From Ruminococcaceae bacterium UBA5396 (GTDB taxonomy: Bacteria > Bacillota > Clostridia > Oscillospirales > Acutalibacteraceae), in assembly GCA_002410715.1 (NCBI GenBank), contig DHOG01000207.1, positions 1 through 21,497 on the forward strand: DNA of 21,497 nucleotides, in the 5' to 3' direction. This document shows positions 1 through 7,655 of the stretch, one piece after another. The stretch's first letter is position 1. Every line of letters begins with the position of its first letter. The translations under genes and the position numbers were made by a program. The notes beneath the pieces are model-generated. The model was not told the origin of the DNA. It was given only the letters and a program-made list of their open reading frames with translations, and did not search any database.

Positions 1-232
1 CCACAAAAAGTCGGTCAAGACAACTTGAACCTACAGATACGACATATTTTTTTTGGTTTTTCAGTGGAAATTCCACAAATATTTAATGTATGTCCTTTCG
101 TATAACATTTCGTAAATAATAATGATTTGGATATAGTATAAGTATACATATTTTTTATTTATTGAGCAAGTGTTTTAGCCTGCCATCATGCTTTTCTCCA
201 AATGACCTGAACCCGGCAGAATCGGCCAAAAT

Positions 233-261
233 GGTTACAGCTCTGTTTCAAAAGGTTACAG
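233..261 (+). repeat. GGTTACAG direct repeat pair, candidate activator site
   Basis: GGTTACAG occurs at 233-240 and again at 254-261, each preceded by an A-rich run. The start-to-start distance is 21 bases, about two turns of the helix, and the second copy ends 8 bases before the -35 element. The arrangement resembles a dimeric activator site. The regulator is unknown. Confidence 0.45.
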
Positions 262-269
262 AAATGTTA

Positions 270-299
270 TTGATATTAATACGGGTTGTTTGTTATACT
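270..299 (+). promoter_or_regulatory. Sigma-A-like promoter for LCP gene
   Basis: TTGATA at 270-275 and TATACT at 294-299 are separated by 18 bases. Transcription would start near 306, giving a leader of about 130 bases before the ATG at 438. Confidence 0.6.
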
Positions 300-437
300 G
301 ATAGAGTTAAGAGAACCATATAGGCAGAATTGCTGTAGCAGGGGGTAAGAGTAGACCCTTTTTCTACATGGATTGTGCTTTATTGGGACAGAACCCTGAT
401 TTATTCCAAGTTTTTTGAAAGGGGGGGACGCTGCGCT

Positions 438-1364
438 ATGTCTCTATTTAGAAAAAAGAAAAAAAAGCACATAAGCAAGAAAGTAAATAATGTTCTTGTG
501 TTTTTACTTGTATTTATTATATTTTTATTAGTTTTTGGCGGAATATGCCTATGGGCTGTGGTTAAAATTAATGAGGAGCGTCGCGCTGCCCAATCCCCTG
601 AGTCAATTTCGGACACTGAATCCGTCCGGTTTGATGAGTCAGACGTACGGAATCTGCTGATTATAACGGTCGACGATGGGCAGGCTCAGGGCTTCGTCCT
701 GGTCCATGCTAACCCTGCAAAAACGCTGGTTCGGACGCTTGCCATACCACGTGATACAGTGGTCGATTATAAAACATCCGAGGTGCGTTTGTACGAGCTT
801 GTGGATCAGCAGGGAATTGCGGTTGCCCGAGATGCACTGGCTAAACTATTTGATATAAAGTTCGATAATTATATTGAGATCAGTTATGATAATATTGAAA
901 AATTGGTCGACTATTTTGAATCCGGAATAACGATGAAGCTAGACGAGGATTTAGAGTATCATTCGAATCAGCTTTCGGTCAGCATTAGCGGAGGGCTTCG
1001 TACGCTCAGTCCTTCCCAGGCCGTCAAGGTGCTTCGTTATCCTGCATGGCATGGAGGGCGCAAACAGCGTGCAGATATACAGGCTGAGATGACTGCTGCA
1101 CTGGTCAACCAATATATGCATTCCTCCCGAAAGGAATCATCTGATGCCGATTTCAGTTTTCTTGTGAATCTTGCGAGTAAAACCGATATTCTGGTTTCTC
1201 ATTACACTTCAGCCAAGGCGGGACTTTCTCATCTTGCGGAGCACAACGACCAAGACCTTTGCAAGGCGATATCTCTTCCCGGCGAATATCAGGGGAGCAG
1301 TGAAGCGATCCGATATTATGCAGCCGACGATATCCATCAACTGCTCAAAACCGCCCTCGGTTAA
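438..1364 (+). CDS. Divergent LytR-CpsA-Psr (LCP) family membrane protein
   Basis: A 308-residue protein with a Lys-rich cytoplasmic tail (residues 5-15), one membrane segment (about 18-42) and an extracytoplasmic LCP-like domain (about 72-225). LCP proteins transfer undecaprenyl-linked glycopolymers to peptidoglycan on the outer face of the membrane. Visible LCP marks are the IPRDT motif at 103-107, the FDNYIEISYDNIEKLVDYF stretch, and GGRKQRADIQ near 206-215 in place of the usual Arg-rich GRIRRQQ segment. The usual R-S-D-T strand before the core is not recognisable, so the active site may be altered. The ATG at 438 is chosen because a GAAAGGGGGGG site lies about 10 bases upstream; a frame opening at 375 has no such site. 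It is probably co-transcribed with the lipoprotein gene 53 bases downstream. The family is likely; whether it is catalytic is uncertain. Confidence 0.75.
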   Translation: MSLFRKKKKKHISKKVNNVLVFLLVFIIFLLVFGGICLWAVVKINEERRAAQSPESISDTESVRFDESDVRNLLIITVDDGQAQGFVLVHANPAKTLVRTLAIPRDTVVDYKTSEVRLYELVDQQGIAVARDALAKLFDIKFDNYIEISYDNIEKLVDYFESGITMKLDEDLEYHSNQLSVSISGGLRTLSPSQAVKVLRYPAWHGGRKQRADIQAEMTAALVNQYMHSSRKESSDADFSFLVNLASKTDILVSHYTSAKAGLSHLAEHNDQDLCKAISLPGEYQGSSEAIRYYAADDIHQLLKTALG

Positions 1365-1417
1365 ACCGTCAGTTTTGTTCCCGCGTCGCGCCCAGGAGAA
1401 TGAAAGGAGCACAGCCG

Positions 1418-2653
1418 TTGAATAAATTCCTTGCAGCAGTTTTGGCATGTATTTTTATTGCTCTCACCGGCTGTGATTTTATCTTTCCCGGAGTTGACGT
1501 CTCAGATGATGAATCCAGCAGCGTCTGGGCTGATTATTTATCCGAATTTGAAAACAGATGGTGTTTTCAACGGTTAAGTACTAATTTGAAAATTAGCTAT
1601 GGCGAAGTATATACTGCCGTTAAGGAGAGCTTTGAAAAGGATGAATCCGTAACCATATCCGACAGCAAGCGCGGCACACATCATCAGTATATCGGGCTGA
1701 GAGTCACACTTTCCAAGCCGCTTAAAACCCGGGATGATGCAAGGCTGCTCTATACCGCATTCCTATTTGATAATCCGCAGTTTTTTTATATTGGTAACAC
1801 CTACAGCTATGAGGGATACAGGGCAGGCGGAACCGACTTTTATAACATCTTCTGCCTAGTATATTCCATGAGCGCCCAGGAGCGTGCAGTCGCTGCCGCC
1901 CGGCTCGAGGACACTGTCTCACGTATCCTCAACGGACTTTATCAGAAGGGTGCCGGCGGCCAGTTTGAAACCCAACTCTACCTGCATGATGAGCTGCTGA
2001 AGCTTTGCAGTTATGAAAATCTGGCCGTGCAAACCGATGATCCCGCTGCGCTGTATCCGACTGCCTTTACGGCATACGGCGCATTGGCAGAGGGTAAAGC
2101 GGTCTGTGAAGGATATTCGCGCGCCATGCAGCTTTTGCTGCACAGGGCAGGGATTGAGTGCACACTCGTCAGCGGAAACGATCAAAACAATGTTAGTCAT
2201 ATGTGGAACCTGGTTACCATTGACGGCCGCAATTACCATCTTGACCCGACATGGAACGATGGATCGGATAAAATTCACCATTCCTATTTCAATCTTACTA
2301 CAGCCGAAATTCTGTTGTCTCACAAAATTGATAAGGAAAATATCGGAATTGACACTTGTACTTCAAGGGAAGCAAACTATTATCTCCGAAAGGAAAGACA
2401 GCTTGATACAGTGAGGCGTGATGATATTGCAAAGACGATCGCCGATGCCGTCATACAGGGTGATTCTATAATAGATCTACGGTTTACAAAAAACACCTTT
2501 GCAGCGGCGCGGCTTTTTATCAATAACCGCGAATTGCTAATTCAAAAGGTGAACCACATTTTGAATGGATCTGAATACTTAATGTGGAACTACGAGGAGT
2601 ACAATGTGAATGACATTTATTATACTCTGACGCTATACAAACACGACTCATAG
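1418..2653 (+). CDS. Lipoprotein with transglutaminase-like domain
   Basis: A 411-residue exported protein. The N-terminus is a short signal peptide ending in a lipobox (LTGC, Cys19), so it should be anchored to the outer face of the membrane. Residues about 180-290 form a transglutaminase/protease-like core with the expected triad: Cys230 in GKAVCEG, His261 in SHMWN and Asp276 in YHLDPTW. Bacterial members of this fold are usually peptidases or cross-linking enzymes; the substrate here is unknown. The start is placed at TTG 1418, with AAAGGAG at 1403-1409 and an 8-base spacer. The ATG at 1400 has its AGGAG only one base away and would lengthen the signal peptide. The regions on both sides of the core (about 20-175 and 290-411) are not recognised. 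The gene ends at a strong terminator and probably shares an operon with the LCP gene, which suggests an envelope role. Confidence 0.8.
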   Translation: MNKFLAAVLACIFIALTGCDFIFPGVDVSDDESSSVWADYLSEFENRWCFQRLSTNLKISYGEVYTAVKESFEKDESVTISDSKRGTHHQYIGLRVTLSKPLKTRDDARLLYTAFLFDNPQFFYIGNTYSYEGYRAGGTDFYNIFCLVYSMSAQERAVAAARLEDTVSRILNGLYQKGAGGQFETQLYLHDELLKLCSYENLAVQTDDPAALYPTAFTAYGALAEGKAVCEGYSRAMQLLLHRAGIECTLVSGNDQNNVSHMWNLVTIDGRNYHLDPTWNDGSDKIHHSYFNLTTAEILLSHKIDKENIGIDTCTSREANYYLRKERQLDTVRRDDIAKTIADAVIQGDSIIDLRFTKNTFAAARLFINNRELLIQKVNHILNGSEYLMWNYEEYNVNDIYYTLTLYKHDS

Positions 2654-2696
2654 ATAAAACAGGGTGCTGCAAAATCATGCAGCACCCTGTTTTATC
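2653..2696. terminator. Two-way intrinsic terminator between convergent genes
   Basis: A perfect 18-bp stem (2653-2670 with 2679-2696) and an 8-base loop, with A-rich and T-rich outer ends that act as the U tract on either strand. It spans exactly from the stop codon of the transglutaminase lipoprotein to the stop codon of gpsA, so it ends both transcripts. Confidence 0.92.
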
Positions 2697-3709
2697 TATT
2701 TCCCAAATGATCTTTCTGTTTCATAACAGCGGGGACGTTCCATCAGCATACGGATGGCATCCCGTGCCGACTGCCCATTATAACAGATTTGCCAGCACTG
2801 CTCTGTGATGGGCATTTCAACATCTGCTTTTTGTGCCAGCTCCCAGCCGGCAAGTGCTGCATGGTAGCCTTCCACCGTGCCCACAAGCTTTAAGGCTTCC
2901 TCCAGCGTATGCCCCTGCCCAATTAGAATACCGGCACGGCGATTGCGGGAGTGGGGACTGCCGCAGGTAACAATGAGATCGCCCATGCCGGAAAGTCCCG
3001 CAAAGGTTTCGGAGCGGGCTCCGAGTTTGATTCCGAGTCGGGCAATTTCCGCCAATCCCCGTGTCATAAGCGCCGCTTTTGTGTTATCGCCCACCTCTAG
3101 TCCGTCACAAATGCCGGCCGCCAATGCGATTACATTCTTAAGCGCACCGCCAAGCTCAACCCCGGTTACGTCTGTATTAACATATATCCGGAAATTTGGA
3201 TTCATCAATATTTCCTGAACTCTTTCCGCGGCATCCGCATCCTGAGAGGCGCTGACCAGGGTTGTGGGAACATTCCTTGCAACCTCTTCGGCATGTGACG
3301 GACCCGACAGAGCCACCACCCGCGCTGCGGGCAGGACTTCTGATAATACCTCTGAAAAACGGCGATGTGTCTCAGGTTCCAATCCTTTTCCTGCATTTGC
3401 AATTAGGGTACCCTCCGGCAGAAAAGGCGCCAGCAGTTCGGCCGTCCGACGAATCGCAAATGAAGGTACTGCAAATATGATCAGTTCGGCATCCGCCGCC
3501 TGGGAAAGATGGGTTGTAAGCGATATTTCCGGAGAAACCGGAACGCCCGGAAGCAGCTTTTTATGCTCACCGAATCTTCTGATTCCTAAGATTTCATCTT
3601 CAAAGGGCGACCAAAGTGTAACCCTGCTGCCGTAATTCTGGGCCATGATGGCAAGGGCGGTTCCCCAGCCTCCCGCACCCAGAACCGATACTGTTGCCTC
3701 TGCGTTCAT
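2696..3709 (-). CDS. gpsA: NAD(P)H-dependent glycerol-3-phosphate dehydrogenase
   Basis: GpsA reduces dihydroxyacetone phosphate to sn-glycerol-3-phosphate, the backbone for phospholipids, in the cytosol. The 337-residue length is typical. The N-terminal Rossmann fold has GAGGWG at residues 11-16. Family motifs follow: NAGKGLE around Lys108, GPSHAEEVA at 136-144, the catalytic Lys191 in GGALKNVIALAAG, and GLSGMGDLIVTC at 238-249. The ATG at 3709 is preferred, with AGAGGAG a few bases upstream and a 30-base gap after plsY. A more upstream ATG at 3739 would abut the plsY stop and has no clear site. It is the last gene of der-plsY-gpsA; its product is the direct substrate of PlsY. Confidence 0.97.
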   Translation of the reverse strand: MNAEATVSVLGAGGWGTALAIMAQNYGSRVTLWSPFEDEILGIRRFGEHKKLLPGVPVSPEISLTTHLSQAADAELIIFAVPSFAIRRTAELLAPFLPEGTLIANAGKGLEPETHRRFSEVLSEVLPAARVVALSGPSHAEEVARNVPTTLVSASQDADAAERVQEILMNPNFRIYVNTDVTGVELGGALKNVIALAAGICDGLEVGDNTKAALMTRGLAEIARLGIKLGARSETFAGLSGMGDLIVTCGSPHSRNRRAGILIGQGHTLEEALKLVGTVEGYHAALAGWELAQKADVEMPITEQCWQICYNGQSARDAIRMLMERPRCYETERSFGK

Positions 3710-3739
3710 GCGACCGCTCCTCTCGGTATGTATATTCAT

Positions 3740-4441
3740 CTATTTGCTTTTGTCTGAACCGATTTTACTCTCTGTTCCGTTTATAATACGCTTAATGTTT
3801 GGTATATGCTTTAGAATCAGCATTGTTGAGATAAATAAGGTCATTATGATGCTAAACAAGGTATTGGAGGAAGAGTTTTTGTCGGCAAAGGCACTGAACA
3901 ACCCGGTAAATATCGGTAAGGCGATCCCGGCGCAGATTGAGCCAAGCGAAACCATACGAAAAATCAGCACCACAATAATGAAAACTGCCAGGCTGAGAAG
4001 TGCCGCGCGCCAGTCAAGGATTAGCATCATGCCAAACGTCGCCAAAACACCCTTGCCGCCACGGAACCCAAAATACAGTGGGTATAAATGGCCAAGAATG
4101 CAGAAAAGACCCGCAAGATACTTTCCCACAAGCACAAACTCCATATCGCCGTCGGTATAGCCGCTGTTTAACATATGAACCAGCCAGCCACCCAATAAAA
4201 CCGACGCAATGCTTTTTCCCAAATCTCCCAAGGTGGTAAGAAGTGCAGGAAGCTTGCCCTGGGAGCGCAGCACGTTGGTTGCTCCCGCGTTCCCGCTCCC
4301 GCTGTCACGAATATCGGTGCGGGAAAAGAGACGCGTCACCACAATTGCAAAATTAATGCTGCCCAGAAGATAGGCGCCGGCCGCTGTCAATATAAGGGAC
4401 GGCCAGCAGTTTGACACAAAGCGGAAGAGTTGATCAAGCAT
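3740..4441 (-). CDS. plsY: Acyl-phosphate:glycerol-3-phosphate acyltransferase PlsY
   Basis: PlsY is an integral membrane enzyme that moves an acyl group from acyl-phosphate to glycerol-3-phosphate, making lysophosphatidate, the first committed step of phospholipid synthesis. The 233-residue protein has several hydrophobic segments and the three cytoplasmic-loop motifs: SGSGNAGATNVLR (47-59), GHLYPLYFGFRGGKGVLATF (117-136) and RMVSLGSI (162-169). A C-terminal KHIPNIKRIING follows (211-222). The ATG at 4441 is chosen for its AAAGGAAG site; a longer frame to 4615 would run into the end of der and add residues that do not belong to the family. It lies between der and gpsA, its metabolic partner. 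The acyl-phosphate maker PlsX is not in the window. Confidence 0.96.
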   Translation of the reverse strand: MLDQLFRFVSNCWPSLILTAAGAYLLGSINFAIVVTRLFSRTDIRDSGSGNAGATNVLRSQGKLPALLTTLGDLGKSIASVLLGGWLVHMLNSGYTDGDMEFVLVGKYLAGLFCILGHLYPLYFGFRGGKGVLATFGMMLILDWRAALLSLAVFIIVVLIFRMVSLGSICAGIALPIFTGLFSAFADKNSSSNTLFSIIMTLFISTMLILKHIPNIKRIINGTESKIGSDKSK

Positions 4442-4541
4442 AGGAAACTTCCTTTCGACTAATATAACAATACGCAACTGCCCTCGGCTGCGGCTAAATC
4501 CACCCAAAAACATCCTGACCGCAAGCACGAATGGGCCATAA

Positions 4542-5873
4542 CTATTTGTTGGAGGATTCGCCCCGTTCTCGAACCACAATGCGAACCGGCGTGCCTTCCA
4601 ACCCAAAGGTTTCACGTATTTGATTTTCTATATAACGCTGATATGAAAAATGAAACAGATCGGCACGGTTTACAAAGCATACAAATGTTGGGGGTTGGGT
4701 AGAGGGCTGGGTAATATAGAATATGCGAAGCCTCTTTCCTTTGTCCGAAGGCGGCTGCACCCTTGCCGTTGCCACCGCCAGCACATCGTTCAACATCCCG
4801 GTGGAGATCCGAATGGCGTGCTGCTGTGACACATATTTTATTAGCTCAAACAGGCGGTCGATACGCTGCCCGGTTTTAGCCGAAATAAAGATGATGGGCG
4901 CATAGGACATAAACGAAAAATCCTCCATCAACGATTTCCGCATATAATCCATGGTCCTTCCATCTTTTTCAATGGCGTCCCACTTATTGACCACGATAAT
5001 ACAGGCTTTGCCTTTGCCATGGGCAATACCTGCCACCTTACTATCCTGTTCGGTAAACCCCTCGGTCGCATCGATCATAATCAGGCATACGTCCGCCCGC
5101 TCCACCGCCATTTCGGCGCGCAGCACGCTGTATTTCTCAATCCTGTCATCAACACGGCTTTGACGGCGAAGACCGGCAGTATCAATAAATATGAAATCCC
5201 CGTACCGGTTATGAATTTCAGTATCGATTGCATCCCGCGTGGTTCCCGCAATATCCGATACGATAGAGCGTTCCTCCCCGGCAATATGATTGATTAGCGA
5301 GGATTTCCCCACGTTCGGCTTCCCGATGACCGCAATCTTTATAACGTCGGTCTCCTCCGGCGCCTCCTGCTGCTCGGGCAGCAGCTCACAGATTGCATCA
5401 AGCAGATCGCCTGTTCCATGTCCGTGGACAGAAGAAACGGCAATCGGATCGCCCAATCCGAGATTGTAAAACTCATAAAAATCTGCCGGAATAGCTCCGA
5501 CATGATCCACCTTATTTACGCAGAGTATGATCGGCTTGCCGCTTTTTTGCAACATTGCGGCAACATCCATATCGTTTGCGGTTACCCCCGCCTTAATATC
5601 CGTTATAAGGACAATCACATCCGCCTGTTCAATCGCAAGCTGTGCCTGATGGCGCATCTGTGACAAAATCACATCGTCGGAATAAGGCTCGATTCCGCCG
5701 GTGTCAGCAAGCATAAAATTATGCCCGGTCCACTCACACTGCGCGAAAATACGGTCGCGGGTCACGCCGGGGGTATCCTCAACTATGGAAAGCCGCTGAC
5801 CAATCAATTTATTGAAAAGGGTTGATTTCCCGACATTCGGTCTGCCAACCAAAGCGACAACAGATTGCGCCAT
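4542..5873 (-). CDS. der: Ribosome biogenesis GTPase Der (EngA)
   Basis: Der is a double GTPase needed for maturation of the 50S ribosomal subunit. The 443-residue protein shows two G domains. The first has GRPNVGKST (10-18), DTGG (57-60) and NKVD (120-123). The second has GKPNVGKSS (184-192), DTAGLRR (231-237) and NKWD (296-299). A KH-like RNA-binding domain fills the C-terminus (about 350-443). All nucleotide-binding motifs are intact and the length is normal. A GAGGGA site precedes the ATG. It leads a three-gene unit with plsY (100-base gap) and gpsA and has its own promoter at 5908-5936; it may also be read from the DUF512 gene upstream. Confidence 0.97.
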   Translation of the reverse strand: MAQSVVALVGRPNVGKSTLFNKLIGQRLSIVEDTPGVTRDRIFAQCEWTGHNFMLADTGGIEPYSDDVILSQMRHQAQLAIEQADVIVLITDIKAGVTANDMDVAAMLQKSGKPIILCVNKVDHVGAIPADFYEFYNLGLGDPIAVSSVHGHGTGDLLDAICELLPEQQEAPEETDVIKIAVIGKPNVGKSSLINHIAGEERSIVSDIAGTTRDAIDTEIHNRYGDFIFIDTAGLRRQSRVDDRIEKYSVLRAEMAVERADVCLIMIDATEGFTEQDSKVAGIAHGKGKACIIVVNKWDAIEKDGRTMDYMRKSLMEDFSFMSYAPIIFISAKTGQRIDRLFELIKYVSQQHAIRISTGMLNDVLAVATARVQPPSDKGKRLRIFYITQPSTQPPTFVCFVNRADLFHFSYQRYIENQIRETFGLEGTPVRIVVRERGESSNK

Positions 5874-5907
5874 CGTCCCTCACCATCCTATTGTTTTATA
5901 CACCAAC

Positions 5908-5936
5908 AGTATAACCTGTTCAGCCCACATTTACAA
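5908..5936 (-). promoter_or_regulatory. Sigma-A-like promoter for der-plsY-gpsA
   Basis: On the minus strand TTGTAA (5931-5936) and TATACT (5908-5913) are separated by exactly 17 bases. Transcription would start near 5901, about 27 bases before the der ATG. Confidence 0.7.
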
Positions 5937-5986
5937 CTTTTATATAAACTCACATCCGCAACTTTTGCGCAAGCAGCAATAAAATC

Positions 5987-7288
5987 CTATCGTTGTATCA
6001 GCGCTTTTACAAGCGCTTCCCCATCGTTTGGAACAGACTGCACCCGCACACCGAGCGCACGTTCCACATCCCGGGCAGATACATCGTCAAGAAAGAGGTC
6101 GCCCTCCCGCCGCAGCATCACCGAGGGTATAAGCAAAGTCTCGCCAAGCTTCCGCTGTTTCAGTTGTTCAATCAAGTCCCCTCCGGTTACCAGCCCTGCT
6201 ACATCGATTGACTCGCCGAAAAAATTGTTTCTAATCGACACTACCTCAATATTGAGATTTCCCCATTTTTCTCGGGCAGCCTCTGTCAGACCGCGGATAA
6301 ATGGCTCAGCCGCTGTTCCTGTCGCAATCGTGATGGGGCGCCCACGCGGTATATCTTCACAATTCTCCAGCTCTTCTAAAAACTGAGTTTTCAGAAGAGC
6401 CATCAACCCCACGCCGTTTTCGAGCTGCGAAAACGCACCGTAAAATGATTCCTCGGGCAGCGGCATATCCGCCTTCAAATAAAATTCATCGGCGGGAAAG
6501 AACACCCGAATACCGTGTTCTCTCAGCATCCGCTCCCCCATATCTTCCATCTGCCCTATCACAACCGCCGCTTCATCTTTTGTAAAGGAGCGAAGAGCGG
6601 GCAACCCTTGACGATGCTTTGTCAGTCCCACAGGCACGCCCGCAACACTTTCAACCGCAGGGGCAAGCCTTGCCAAATCCTCCATGGTTCTTATGAGCTC
6701 CTCACCGTCGTTGATCCCCGGGCAGAGCACCAGCTGGCACTCCATTTTAATACCAGCATCCGCAAACCGCCGCAAAACCGATAGGCGGTCGCCGGCGAAG
6801 CGGTTTGACATCATCTTGCATCTGAGCGTGGGATTGGTGGTATGAACCGAGATATTGATCGGACTGATATGCATCGAAATAATCCGCTGGATTTCATGTT
6901 CGGTCAGGTTGGTAAGGGTAATATAATTACCGAACAGAAAAGACAGGCGACTGTCGTCGTCCTTGAAGTATAAGCTTTCTCTCATTCCTTCGGGTAGTTG
7001 ATCAATAAAGCAGAATATGCATTGATTGCGGCAAGCGTGCTGCTTATCCATCAAGTATGTTTCAAATTCCAATCCTGCATCCTCGTATGGCTGCTTGCAA
7101 AGCCACACGGTTTTGGTTGTTCCGTCCCTTGAAATAAGCAGCTTCAGCTTTGACTCGGTCATATAAAAACGGTAATCCAGGACGTCAACGATTTCATGTC
7201 CGTTGACACTCAGCAGCACGTCTCCCGGCAGTATTCCCTTGTGCGCCGCGACACTTCCGTCTTCAACGCCGGTTATAATAACACCCAT
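5987..7288 (-). CDS. DUF512 radical-SAM/PDZ protein
   Basis: A 433-residue protein of the DUF512 family, common beside der in Firmicutes but of unsettled biochemical function. Residues 1-70 form a PDZ-like domain (GILPGDVLLSVNG). A radical-SAM-like Cys cluster follows: Cys86, Cys90 and Cys93 in CRNQCIFC (CX3CX2C), which in this superfamily binds a 4Fe-4S cluster and S-adenosylmethionine. The region with FGNYITLTNLT and the C-terminal DUF512 domain (about 215-425) are well preserved. An AAAGGAGGG site precedes the ATG by a normal distance. A promoter candidate at 7526-7553 would give a leader of about 230 bases running through the repeat cluster. The family call is firm; the reaction is not known. 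Confidence 0.92.
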   Translation of the reverse strand: MGVIITGVEDGSVAAHKGILPGDVLLSVNGHEIVDVLDYRFYMTESKLKLLISRDGTTKTVWLCKQPYEDAGLEFETYLMDKQHACRNQCIFCFIDQLPEGMRESLYFKDDDSRLSFLFGNYITLTNLTEHEIQRIISMHISPINISVHTTNPTLRCKMMSNRFAGDRLSVLRRFADAGIKMECQLVLCPGINDGEELIRTMEDLARLAPAVESVAGVPVGLTKHRQGLPALRSFTKDEAAVVIGQMEDMGERMLREHGIRVFFPADEFYLKADMPLPEESFYGAFSQLENGVGLMALLKTQFLEELENCEDIPRGRPITIATGTAAEPFIRGLTEAAREKWGNLNIEVVSIRNNFFGESIDVAGLVTGGDLIEQLKQRKLGETLLIPSVMLRREGDLFLDDVSARDVERALGVRVQSVPNDGEALVKALIQR

Positions 7289-7356
7289 GGCCCACCCTCC
7301 TTTGATATAATTCCTTTTCCCAATGCGAATGCAGCCGCCAGCTAATTTCGTCGATT

Positions 7357-7381
7357 CTACGGGCGCGCAATGCGCCCCTAC
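7357..7381. repeat. GC-rich hairpin of dispersed-repeat type
   Basis: GGGCGC and GCGCCC (7361-7366, 7372-7377) pair around a 5-base loop and are flanked on both sides by CTAC. The minus-strand reading GTAGGGGCGC...GCGCCCGTAG resembles GC-rich intergenic repeats scattered through clostridial genomes (recalled, not checked). A related run at about 7401-7446 (CGGGACGGG...CCGCCCCC...GTAGGGC) looks like a second, worn unit. Confidence 0.55.
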
Positions 7382-7446
7382 AGTTTTATGATTTATCTAA
7401 CGGGAGAACGGGACGGGAAAACCGCCCCCTATGTTCCGTAGGGCAA

Positions 7447-7496
7447 GGGCTCTGCTCTTGCCATGATGGGCTCTGCTCTTGCCATGATGGGCTCTG
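7447..7496. repeat. 21-base tandem repeat, 2.4 copies
   Basis: The unit GGGCTCTGCTCTTGCCATGAT occurs at 7447-7467 and 7468-7488 without mismatch, and its first eight bases recur at 7489-7496. The preceding GGCAAG can pair with CTTGCC inside the unit. It looks like a local duplication within the hairpin-repeat cluster. Confidence 0.9.
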
Positions 7497-7525
7497 ACAC
7501 CCCATGACGTTTTTGTAATCATTTA

Positions 7526-7553
7526 ATTATAATATTACCCGCAACCCCGACAA
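7526..7553 (-). promoter_or_regulatory. Promoter candidate for DUF512-der block
   Basis: On the minus strand TTGTCG (7548-7553) and TATAAT (7526-7531) are 16 bases apart. The -35 element overlaps the T tract of the rpmF terminator, so one transcript would end where the next is promoted. Confidence 0.5.
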
Positions 7554-7584
7554 ATAAAAATAGAGAAGGATTTCTCCCTCTCTA
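7551..7584 (-). terminator. Intrinsic terminator of yceD-rpmF
   Basis: Minus-strand stem TAGAGAGGGA/TCCTTCTCTA (one G-U pair) with a GAAA tetraloop, followed by TTTTTATTTG. It lies about 65 bases after the rpmF stop. Confidence 0.85.
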
Positions 7585-7618
7585 AATTACCGGAAGCTTA
7601 CACTGCTTAAGCAAAGCC

Positions 7619-7655
7619 GCATAATCCATATGGCATAACGCCATGTGGATTATGC
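7619..7655 (-). other. Hairpin overlapping rpmF stop codon
   Basis: A 15-bp near-perfect stem (7619-7633 with 7641-7655) with a 7-base loop includes the rpmF TAA at 7650-7652. No U run follows, so it is more likely a 3'-end stabilising or processing structure than a terminator. Confidence 0.55.

Larger units (their letters stand above)
1..437. other. AT-rich upstream region without a gene
   Basis: No open frame with a plausible ribosome binding site is seen. The stretch holds a short perfect palindrome at 64-76 (GTGGAA-A-TTCCAC), a very AT-rich segment at about 100-165, two GGTTACAG direct repeats at 233 and 254, a promoter at 270-299 and a leader with weak hairpin potential at 341-367. It most likely serves as the control region of the envelope gene that starts at 438. 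Confidence 0.6.
7289..7649. other. Intergenic region with repeat cluster and terminators
   Basis: No gene is seen. In order the region holds GC-rich hairpin repeats (7357-7381 and about 7401-7446), a 21-base tandem repeat (7447-7496), a promoter candidate (7526-7553), the yceD-rpmF terminator (7551-7584) and a hairpin touching the rpmF stop (7619-7655). Confidence 0.75.

Noticed and set aside
4442-4615. N-terminal extension of PlsY
   Set aside because: It overlaps the end of der, lacks a ribosome binding site and does not match the family; the ATG at 4441 has a good site.
7447-7496. CRISPR-like array from the 21-base tandem repeats
   Set aside because: The units are directly adjacent with no spacers, and no cas genes are present.
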